Assembly: GCF_002443255.2 (NCBI RefSeq)
Contig: NW_019211455.1
Span: 37,415,472 to 37,479,471, forward strand
Reading direction: 5' to 3'
Length of the DNA: 64,000 bases
From: Varroa destructor
Lineage: Eukaryota > Arthropoda > Arachnida > Mesostigmata > Varroidae
The notes under the pieces were generated by a model, which saw nothing but the letters and a program-made list of their open reading frames with translations, did not search any database and was not told the origin of the DNA. The translations under genes and the position numbers were made by a program. Position 1 is the first letter of the stretch. Each line of letters begins with the position of its first letter. Positions 11,925-21,580 of this stretch are shown here, in pieces.

Positions 11925-14900
11925 ACATGTATATATAGATAATATATTTGATTATTTTTTTGCAGTGACGATTGGCTAGCCTTTTGGGGATCTTATGCAT
12001 CCGCCTCCGGCCAAAAATGTTATTGCAGCAATATATTTACTGCGTCGATTTCTTTCGGGCGGGCTACTAGACAAAACACCTTAAATACAGAAGAATTAGG
12101 CGTTTGGGCTAACCGCGATTGCGGCAGCTTCTTGGGTAACACAGCTTTGAATCTGTAATGTTGTTTAGATAAGGTTGCGCTTACAGCCGTAGTTTTTACT
12201 GTGAAAGCGATGGCCAAAATCAGTGCGAGAGTGAAGGAATCAGGTGCTTCCGACAGACGTGTGGGCAGGCGCTTCGTAACCGCGCGGATCATTTGTTTCG
12301 TCAATTCGTTCGCTTGCAGTGGCCTGTAGCAGCGTTCATATGATGTATACTGGAAAGTATGAGATGTTGACGGACGCACCAGCCCCAATAGTGGCCATGA
12401 CAACAGCGTTTATGGCGGCGTGCCGGTTAGGGAAAGCGAACAGACCCTTTTCCTACGTTATAGTTCGCCGTCGTGATCATCAATTGCTGACTGCTACGAA
12501 AATCTGGCAGAGGATGTCAGACGACCTCGACTAAGTCACCAAATGAGATCGGATTCGTCGTAATGAAGTTTGCAAAGGGATGACCTCGCTGTTTTCTCTA
12601 TAATGATGGGAAAGTCGTAGAGTTGTATTCAAGTTCCGGCTGTTCCATGAGAGCCCGCTTGGCTCACCCTGGAAGTCTCTTGTTTTTATTCAGTCGAGTA
12701 AACTCTTCCGTTGGGCCGAATTTCTCTGGGAAGAATAGGTTGTTTAATTTCTGTTTAAAAGCGTTCTATCCGTCCTCTATGGTTACAGCCTCCAGGTCAT
12801 ACCAATTTAAGGTCGGGCCACACAGATACGGCCTCATCCGTCGCACGAACTTGTGACCATTGTCGGTCTTTGACTAAGAGTATCACTTCCCTCGACCGTT
12901 TAACATAAAGACCAAGGATCCAATTTCCTAGATTGTTCAGTTTTTAAAATTGGCGTTGACGGGTTGTACTCATCTTCCATTTGCTACTCACCTTAGGAAT
13001 GGTTGCCTGAATGAAATGAATTGCTTCGACCGTTGTGAGGAGAAGAGCGCTTACAAACACAAAATGGATATGAACCTTCAATATTGTATGACAAAATTTA
13101 TACTGAAAAGAAATCCAAAATATGAGCTAGTTAGAGAAAGATTATGTAATAACGAGAGCAAACAAACCATTTTCGGCACATATGGCCCAATTTTGATGAT
13201 TTTAAGCCATTGTGACAGGTTTTAACTTTAACGCAAGCTCATGAAATATATGATTTATACGGGAAAAGGGAACAGTGCAATTACTTTAATTTTAAAGGGA
13301 CCCTGATATATATAGCACATGATTCTATTCATATCGGAAATACTGTGCCGCTTGTTTTCTACGTATATCGTCCATTAATTATAGATATGATATAGATAGA
13401 CAGACGAAGTAGAAAATAACCTTTTATGAAAAGATTTGAAAATAAAATATAATAGTAGTGCACGAATGTACGTGTATTGTAGGGGGTGTAAACGATTCCA
13501 ATTTCCCGCGTCGTTTCCACTGCACTGGAGAATGCACGGTATTCTTCAACCCGGTGACCAAACTATAATCTAAGGTAATACATTAGATCTTCAATGTATG
13601 AAATACCTTTCATAACATGGCTTCATGTCTAGTCGTAAGCTTAGGCTAAAATGAAACAAAAAATCGCTTTCAAATAACGGGCGGTGTTCCAAGTGTCATT
13701 CCATACTGTTTAAATTAGCGGTTACGCTTGTAGAGGAAAGGACCTCTAATTCTCGCTCTGATAAATCAAACACGAGGATCTTATTATGGCCTTGCCTTGC
13801 TTGCTATAGTCATAGATGGTATGTTGTCAATTAAATGTAATCCGACCAATGCAACAGTCCAGTGTTAAGAAACAATAAAATAGACATACCATAAAAAAAG
13901 CCAAAAGTATCTGCCCGATGAGGAGCATCGCGAACTGGTTCATATGAAGAACATGGCGAGTAACCGTGCTCCACCTAGAACATCATTTAATATTAGAGTC
14001 AATTTGAGTATTCATCTTGAGCAGCATGAACATTTTCATCTTCAAGGATTTTCGTTATGATAATGCACCATTTTAAACCCACTTTGTAAGGGTTTCTAAG
14101 CTGTTACGCCAAAGTTCTGCCGTCCACGAAGGCTACCTTATAACTATATTTCTTCTAAAGAATTCGCTTTTGTATATATCGTGTCGTTATTACGATAAAA
14201 GGTTTAACACTGATTGAATGAGTAAACGAGCACTTGATAAAGAAAACGAAACTTCTGTAACGGAGCAGCTTTCGAGTTTGCTGTTAACAATTTGGGAAAA
14301 GCTTCTACGATGATTTCGTAGTTTGATAAGCACGCGGTCCATGCGATTTATCTAAGCACTGCAACTACTGCATTTAAGAATAAACATCGATTAGTTCTGG
14401 AGCATCTGTTGGGCAGTCATCCAATGAGTTTACACATTATTACAACTGATAAATTTACAATAGAAAACAATTTCACTATAATCTCATTAAACTGTAGTTG
14501 ACAGATAATCGCATTGGGTTTGGTGATTACCAGTATAAAGAACGGTCTTAAATTAGGCTGAAATAAAGGGAAGCAACTTACTTTAAATGTGATATGACCC
14601 ACATGGAAAAGCTCAAGCAGATAATGTTCCACGGAATTAGGCAAAGCATCGTTGCTTCCAAAATCTAAAAAGTTCGAGAAGATAAAATAAGCCTTAGAAC
14701 TACTTTGTTATTATTATTACTACTGAATATCATTATCATCTGTATTCCTTATTCAGCGAATATATAGCTACCTTAATTTAATTACGGAAATGCCGAAAAA
14801 TAGCTTCTTTTTTATTATGTTATCGTTACTTTTGAGTCGCCTATTATCGTGTGCAGGGTAAAATATCAAAATTTACATAAGTTATATTTTAATCATTCCA

Positions 14901-16970
14901 CAACGAAAAGCTTCGCATAGCGGGGCTGTACTGAAAATTAATTAAACGTCTGAATTGTATTTTACGCTCAAATCCTCATCAGTGTCATTTTTGCCCTTGC
15001 TCCTGGCAGTGGGATGAACAGCGGTTCCCTGTGACGAAGTAATTCTCCCTGATTCGAGCGATGTCCAGTTGGTGCTCTGTTTCAGGAATAACAATTAGAT
15101 GTTATTAGCCTTTTGTGAAGAAAAAATAGACTCATGGAGCTTGTTTCCATGATTTTGCAATGAATGCAGGCATTTCTTGGCAAAAACTCTTTTTTTCCTT
15201 TATATAAGAGGGAATGTAACTGGAAGGCTTCTTTCTCATTTGAACTCACCCTTCTTTATTGATTGGTTTAGAGCGACATTAGGACCAAATCATAAATTTC
15301 CAATGCAGTTGGAGTACCAAAAGTAAATATTAAAGAAAAAACGTAATTTTGTTAGAAGTAGTTTATTGGAGATATTTCTAGGACCTCAAGGGTTATTAGA
15401 ATTACCTCGACACCCTCGCTCTCTATTAGTCTGTATGCAGATCGTTTTTCTTTAACTTCCTGCTTTATTTTAGTTTTGTTCAAGCTGTTTTTCTTAGGTA
15501 ACGCACACACAAAGAATCTTCGAGTAATGCAACGGTGCCTTCTGCGAATAGCTTGATTTTCAATGGCCCCAACAAGGCGTATGAACTGTTTCTCTCTGAA
15601 AGAATAACATTCATAATAATCTTTCAATTATTTTGGCATAAATAGAGCGTTAGCAACAGCCAGTACTTATCGAATTCATTCCAGTATTGTTAAGCTGCCT
15701 AAAGCAATGCTAAACGACATTAGTAGAGACCAAACTCGAAACTTTTACTTAATATACAATCTGCTACAAGGCAACACCAAGGCAAAGAGAGATGTTGTCT
15801 TGAGGCTTTACTAGCTTAATTACTAATAAACAGACGCATTATACTTGATGTATTTCCTTCTCGTTGGAAAACCTATAGAAGATAGAGAGACAGTGTCCTA
15901 TTCTAATTATACTTTCAATATAAATGCTGACACGCATGCATATTGGCGAAAATCAAATGGAACTACGTGACTTAACCTTCCTGTAGCAGAAGGAAGTGTT
16001 GTATTTGATGCTAGCTGATTTCTTTTTTCGTTGCAGGCTCTTTTTCTAATCTCCCGTATCTTTTCATATGTAGGACTGCGTAATTGAAGACCCTGGGCAA
16101 TACAAAGCGCTACTGCTTCTTGCTGATTGAGCTTCTCTGAAGCTACAACAACAAAAACAGCGCCATCATTATTGAGATAAATCTTGGTAGAAAGATCTGT
16201 AAGCATGGTAACAATGAAATTCATCATAATCATTTTTCTCTTGTTCGATGATACTTTTCTCAAAAATCTTGTCTCGATTGGTAAAGTTCCTTGTAGAAAC
16301 TTCAGTAACGCACACCAATTCAATTCGAAAGCCACCCGTAAAGTTACAATGTCTCTATAGAACAACGACGCACAATCATGTCACTTATGGTATTGTAAGT
16401 GATGTCAAAAACTAAACCTTTGGGCAACGCACTGTAGAAAACGTTTAAATGTTAGAAACAGACATTATTCGTTAGACGCTAAAAAAGACAATATATAGTC
16501 CTTTATTTAAACCTTTAGAGCACTAGTTTTCACGTAGAGCGTGGATTTATTCGTTTAATTTAATTGTAGCTCTACAAAGAAACACAAAACAAAAAAGGCT
16601 TTTACTATTTTAAGTCGATAGCTAGAATAGTGTATAATTCCGCAGTTTAAAATTTATTTACCGAAAAGTTGGTATTCTAAAATTATATAAATTGCTAAAA
16701 ACGTCAAGATATATCCATTGGACTCTATTGTATTTCACAGTCCATTTTAGGTACAGAGGTTTTTGAAAAAAAAACCTGCTCTAATATTTGAACAAATCTC
16801 AGTAGCAAAAAAATCTTATACGGTATTGATAATTTAAACATAATTTTCGCTCTAACGTATTTTTGCGCCACCGCATTTTTACTGTAACAACACGTACCGG
16901 TCACATAGGCATCAGTCAGATGCAAAAACAAGTAAAGGAAAGAAACCAGATGTCCTACGGCCGCTAGCAT
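9778..16970 (-). CDS. Seven-transmembrane receptor, secretin/adhesion/Methuselah-like
   Basis: Plasma-membrane GPCR. Minus-strand exons that join in phase: 15092-14976 approx. (STNWTS..., stalk), 14664-14582 (TM1), 13974-13890 (TM2, RHVLHMNQFAMLLIG), 13075-12992 (TM3, FVFVSALLLTTVEAIHF), 11837-11679 (TM4, second extracellular loop with Cys, start of TM5), 10776-10546 (TM5-TM7, with SLQWIFG in TM6), 10262-10161 (end of TM7 and HVVCNRECRS) and 9984-9778 (C-tail and stop). The TM2 His-x-Asn, TM6 WIFG and post-TM7 NRExR are marks of class B receptors. Upstream candidate ectodomain exons are 15616-15393 approx., within 16365-15907 (weakly C-type-lectin-like, ending YACVSAF), and 16970-16898, a signal-peptide exon with a GTACGT donor. 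Phases between these N-terminal pieces do not all agree, so an exon is probably missing there. No GPS cleavage motif is visible. Ligand and orthologue are unknown. Confidence 0.8.
11890..11921. repeat. (TA)n microsatellite
   Basis: About 16 TA units, in the receptor intron just upstream of the TM4 exon. Confidence 0.95.
12020..12403 (-). mobile_element. LTR-retrotransposon integrase relic
   Basis: An open minus-strand frame of 127 codons resembling the end of a Ty3/gypsy integrase core. PLQANELTKQMIRAVT matches the usual PQxNGLxERxxR block, and a later Leu/Ala-rich segment ends in KAVLPKKLP, matching the fGRxPxLP block. Catalytic residues lie upstream of this piece and are not seen. The relic sits in the TM3-TM4 intron of the receptor, on the same strand as the gene. 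The frame has no Met in a convincing context, so it is treated as a fossil. Confidence 0.6.
12600..12860 (-). mobile_element. LTR-retrotransposon gag relic
   Basis: Minus-strand reading gives a capsid-like helix pattern (PYLCGPTLNWYDL, then FKQKLNNLFFPEKFG) interrupted by stop codons. This is the usual Gag arrangement of a hydrophobic W-containing helix followed by an xFKxxLxxxF helix. It lies 5' of the integrase relic on the same strand, with only about 200 bases between them, so protease, reverse transcriptase and RNase H are missing. Confidence 0.45.
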
Positions 16971-18173
16971 TTCGGTAAGATCGCTTCTCGCCGTTGCTAG
17001 AGAAACTACTTGGTCTTGATATTAATGAATGGCCACGGTGTGGTGTATTTTTAGGTCATCATCAAACACGCCTCTATCTAGTCGTGAACGTCGCCTAAGC
17101 CCTTCGCTAAATCTCTAAGAGTGGTTAATGCAATTTAGTGCAGCTATAAAGATTATTGGTTTTGATGACAATTAGATCTTTTATCGTCAGCGAAAGAAAA
17201 TTTGAACCATTCTCTACTTTTTTGCATTTTAGATAACGTAAATTCTATATCTTTTGTTATAAGGCTATGCGAGCTCTACTAAATAAAGGAACAGTTGGCA
17301 TGCTTAATACTAGTAATTGATTTTTAGCATGATGCGTTGAGTGACTGAACACGGTTGCTGCCTGTTTCAGCCAGAAAGCTGACGGCGAAAATAAGTAGAG
17401 TCAAACAAGTCTAAGAAGCAAGGACCCCATCAGTTTATATTATTCTTTTTGCTGACCCGAATCGGGAACTTTATTGTTCCACAATCGGTTGGTAATCTTA
17501 TGCAATTCTGGTAGGTTATAGTTAAGCTGAATGAATAATGGTTTAATTTACTACAAAAGAACCTAAAGCCCTAATCTAGCTAAATTTGTAATTGTTATTT
17601 GCGACCCGATCCACAGAAGTCGACAACACAAATTCTTTCTTACTTTTTTTGTCCACATTTAATATAATTGTAAGTTTAATCAAACATTTTTTGGCATGAG
17701 GATGGAGCAACGAGCAGTATAAAATCGATCGCGGAAAAGTTTACAGACAGCTAAATGAACTAACAATGAAAGGTAGTCTGAGTTAAGCTTCAGACAGTGC
17801 GAATTAAACGAATCATAAAAAAGAAAAGACTTTCTATACATTTATATATTTTAACAACGTTGCTCTGAAACAATTCTAGATGGAAAAACTTTACCAATGC
17901 ATTAAAACTAAAGATCCATTTACTTATTTTACTGGATAGAGCACAAACATAGTCGGTGCCTATCTATGTGGTAACCAACTCTACAGACGCAACGATAAAA
18001 CTCAGTGTTCTCAGAAGAAGCACAAGACATTAAATGTATTTGGCTAACTAAAGCTCTGCTACATCACAAGCAGTGCGCGTGCTATCACTATCGTAGTCAA
18101 TATCGTATTAAAAATGTTTAATTAATTAAAAAGAACCAAATTTGTTCGAAATTTTTTTGAAAAATAATATATG
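16971..18173. other. Intergenic region upstream of the receptor gene
   Basis: Probably contains the receptor promoter. No coding frame, RNA gene or repeat could be supported. Confidence 0.4.
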
Positions 18174-18195
18174 TATATATATATATATATATATT
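18174..18195. repeat. (TA)n microsatellite
   Basis: TA run next to a T run at the edge of the mariner relic. Confidence 0.9.
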
Positions 18196-18204
18196 TTTTT
18201 TTTC

Positions 18205-18530
18205 TTTACGTATACGGGGTGTCTCAAAAATGTATACAGAGTTGGATTAGTCATAGTGTCAGCTTTTATTTCCATATAGTTATTGTTTAAATTGCAAAAT
18301 AATCTATATAAAATTTGATAATATGTAAAAAGAGACATTTCTCCTTACTTAAACCAGACTTTACCAAACTTTTCATTTGATGTTCTGGCGCATTCTCGTA
18401 CTATCGTGGTTTTTAAATCTTCCAGTGTCGTCGACTTTCCGAGGAAGGCTCATCCTGTCAACGGATAGGGTACTTCAATAAATTCTTGCGCCCAACTTAT
18501 CTGTCCAGAAATTTCCGTCGCGAAGTCATC
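18205..18530 (-). mobile_element. Degenerate mariner-type transposase 3' end
   Basis: The minus strand encodes the C-terminal part of a mariner-like transposase with stops: FLDR followed by a stop and VGRK, corresponding to the family's FxxRWIGRRG block, then TTLEDLKTTIVRECART, matching the TxEELKxxIxxEC region. The outer end, CGGGGTGTCTCAAAAATGTA on plus, resembles a terminal repeat of this superfamily. The catalytic triad is not intact. Confidence 0.6.
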
Positions 18531-18631
18531 TTACAACATTGTGATCCTATGTATATGCTTCGTGTTTTTTAAAAGAAATTCTCGCTCTTTACCAAAGTTC
18601 TTCCAAACGAGTAGTAAAACAGAACACTGTA

Positions 18632-18924
18632 CAGTCGAAAAAATGGCCAATCAAATTAGGCTACCTAGAAATGTCCCATATTGTCAAGTTTGATCGAAGA
18701 CAGCTCCGCACTCAGACCAAAAAGCTGGCTTACTTTACTTGCTAGTTATAGTAGCAGTTTAAAATGTGCTTTAGTAATAGTATTACATATGCGATAATTT
18801 AAACCTTCATCGCAAGAAAAGTTTACGCAGAAAATTGGTTCGGCTGTGGAGATATTGGTAATTTTGTCTTTTGGTCAAATTTAGCAACTGGCGAAACTTC
18901 TAAGTAGTCTTATTTGATTGGCCA

Positions 18925-18927
<3 letters not shown>
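18632..18927. mobile_element. MITE with Tc1/mariner-like ends
   Basis: A roughly 296 bp non-coding element. The left end has TGGCCAATCAAATTAG at 18644 onward; the right end ends CTTATTTGATTGGCCAGTG. The two arms match as imperfect inverted repeats for about 60 bases at about 75-80 percent by eye, including the deeper TTGTCAAGTTTGATC block and its counterpart near 18880. TA dinucleotides flank both ends (18630-18631 and 18928-18929), the target duplication of this superfamily. It has no open frame, so it would depend on a transposase elsewhere. Confidence 0.7.

Positions 18928-18979
<52 letters not shown>
18928..18979. repeat. (TA)n microsatellite
   Basis: About 26 TA units directly abutting the right end of the MITE. 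Confidence 0.95.
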
Positions 18980-18980
<1 letters not shown>

Positions 18981-19119
18981 TGAGTTCAATACCCACGTAA
19001 CTCACCTGCAAAGAAATGCATTTTTGCAACCCACGAAGTGATGTATCTATGTCTAAGAAGTGATGCGAAATTTCCTTGGATTCCAAAGAGGTTTAGGTAA
19101 CGGAAATTTTGCATACCTT

Positions 19120-20690
19120 TGTGTCAGCTAGTGAGTTGAAGAGTTTTCTGGGTCTAGATCCTGTTATAGGTACTTCACACAAATTGGGCAAGCCCGTTCT
19201 ATACCTTGGTCAACACAAAGGACTTCGTTCGGAACGCCGACTACGACAAGGGCCGTCGGTTGTTCCAACTCAAAATCACGGAAGAACCTGTCTTGCGCTA
19301 ATTTCTAATTGCGTTAATAAGCGCAGGATCTAAACAGAAGGTGATAGACGGATGCCAGCGGGACCTAACTGAAGGCAGTGCTGGCTTTGGGGTGTCGCTA
19401 CCGTTAGCTGCCGTCTGATTGATACTCAGAATTGCTACTCTTCTAAGACCTAGTGCTTGGCGGTAGTATAAATCGTTGAAAAATTCAGATCGCATTTTAC
19501 GGGCGACACTTCAAGGTTGTTACTGACAGCACTATACAGAATTATCTAGGAAAAAGCGAACCTTTGCTCTGTTACCGCGTTGTACTCTGCCATTACAGGA
19601 CTATGACTTTCACGCTACCCACAGGAAGGTTTCCGCCAACGCCAATGCCAAGGCGAACGCTTTGTCGCTTTTTACCGTGCCGCCGCTATAGAGCGGCAAC
19701 CTGAGTTCAACAAGGTTTGAAGGTACCCAAAATAAGGACTCGTACAAGACGAGTGATATGTCAGAAGTCGCAGCATGCGCGCTCAAATATGGTTTGGTTT
19801 ATTGGATCAAAAAGGAGGGATCTCTGCTTCACGTTCCATTCTATCAAGTGAAAGGAGTCATCAGCCTATGTTACTCGAGAGGACGGCGAACCATGTAGGT
19901 TTCAGAAAGATGCTGTAATACGTTAAAGAGCGTTTCCTTATTGGGTTTGGTAATGCGAAATCTGCCAGCGACGCAACCGATACCCAAAGTATCGTGAAAC
20001 GGGCTCCGAAACGTCTTTTTGGAGTAGGCTTCATGTGTTCCCTCGGCAGCGAAACTTATCACGTCTCAATCGACTAGTGCACCTATTTTGTCCACCTCGT
20101 GCTGGTCAGAGGAGATGTCTAGCAGAGTGGCGCTAAAAACTGCACGGTGCTCCGTCGGGAACCTCGGCGTTGTCGTGACGAATCACGTGACCTCTTTCGC
20201 CTCACGACGAGACTACCTAAGGCCGCACCATATTGGATACATCAAAACGGCTTTTGGACACTCACGACAAAATGGGTTAGACGAACGTATGATTTAAACG
20301 ACCACGCAAAACCTAGGGTCTTGGTATCGGAAAGGACACAGCTCGTTCCAGAAGCTGCTGTCCTGGGTAGCGTTTTCGCTCAACACATCTATAAGTTAGA
20401 ATCTGGGGAGGACACCACTCGAATCGCTTTTCGATATTCGGACCATGCTGTCTGGCGAGCCTTTCGAGTGCGGAAACATGGGGAGGCAAAATGCCGCAGA
20501 ACTACTTTGGAACGTGCATGAAAGCTCGGCTTGAACAAGAAACATCTGCGACCTGAAAGTTCGAGGACGCCACATAACAGTAATAATTAAAATGGAACGG
20601 GAAAGCCTGGAATTCTTCCAGAAGCTACAGTTACGTTGTTACGGACCTTTTACTATCACGAGTCGGGTGGACCCACAAAGCCATCGGGCT
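19120..20690 (+). mobile_element. Degenerate Ty3/gypsy pol (RT end, RNase H, integrase)
   Basis: Plus-strand blocks appear in the right order but in shifting frames with stops. SFLGL near 19140 is the RT connection. TDASGT near 19350 is the RNase H start. FYGRHFKVVTDS near 19490 and LQDYDFHATHRK near 19600 are RNase H. GHSRQNGLDER near 20260 and WVAFSLNTSIS near 20370 are the integrase core. KLQLRCYGPFTITSRVD near 20620 is the GPY/F region. Several frameshifts and nonsense codons show it is dead. LTRs were not found. Confidence 0.75.
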
Positions 20691-20931
20691 GCGACGGCCC
20701 GCGGCCCGCAACAGGCCGTGAATGGAAAGAATATATGCCGTTATGTTTGGAAACGTGTTACAGTAGCGTGGCCTCCTGTAGAGATATGCGCCGCGAATAA
20801 ACAATAGCGTGAGTAATAAATAATAGTAAATTAATTATTAAATAATAGTATAATTCCTAAGTACATACCAGATTTGGACGTAAGGGGCTACTCCAAGCCG
20901 AATGAATTGCAGTTCTTCAATAAGGGCTTTG

Positions 20932-20934
<3 letters not shown>

Positions 20935-20965
<31 letters not shown>
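20935..20965. repeat. (TA)n microsatellite
   Basis: About 15 TA units beyond the end of the pol relic. The surrounding 20.7-21.5 kb stretch shows nothing else. Confidence 0.9.
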
Positions 20966-20967
<2 letters not shown>

Positions 20968-21538
20968 CTTTCTTCTCGTTGTAAGGTCTAGACGACGCGG
21001 AAAGTTTAGGGCCCAACTTGTGCAGAAAATGAAAAAAAAAGCTAAATACAAAATTATAGTTATTCTGTTCTCTTTCTGAAAATTATTAGTTTTTATTTTG
21101 AAAGATTTTATTTTAGATTACAAACCTGCTTACCCTTACTGATTCGTACACAAGCAAGTCTTATTGTATGGCGCTAATTGAGTTACGCATTTAAGAACCT
21201 CAACTTTACTAAAAAAAAGTTGACATTTTCGTTCGAAGAATAATGTACTTAAACCTTTCATGTTACTCGTATATAATTCGTAACAGGCCAATTCAATATA
21301 CTTCTACGATATGTATAAGCATGATGTGCGGAACAGTTTATTTTTGCAAATGCAGCTTAAAATTTCAAAAACTATTCGTACGTTTATTATTAACGAGAAA
21401 AAGTCTATTTACACATATCCGAATAATTTTATTTATTGTCTAATGTTTTAAGTGTAAGTATAATATACACGCACATTTGAGTAAGAAGGCCACGATACAG
21501 TGCTCCTGGTAGTCCGTTTTTAAATAAACATAGTTCTG

Positions 21539-21544
21539 TTTATT
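21539..21544 (-). promoter_or_regulatory. Poly(A) signal of PRPF38A
   Basis: AATAAA on the minus strand about 37 bases after the PRPF38A stop codon at 21581, a fitting distance for a short 3' UTR. Confidence 0.5.
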
Positions 21545-21580
21545 TTCTTAAGAAAAATTGTGTGTCTTTCTGGTTTCTAT

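Noticed and set aside
12319..12856. Plus-strand frames at 12319-12534 and 12623-12856
   Set aside because: They are opposite the integrase and Gag relics, whose motifs are on the minus strand.
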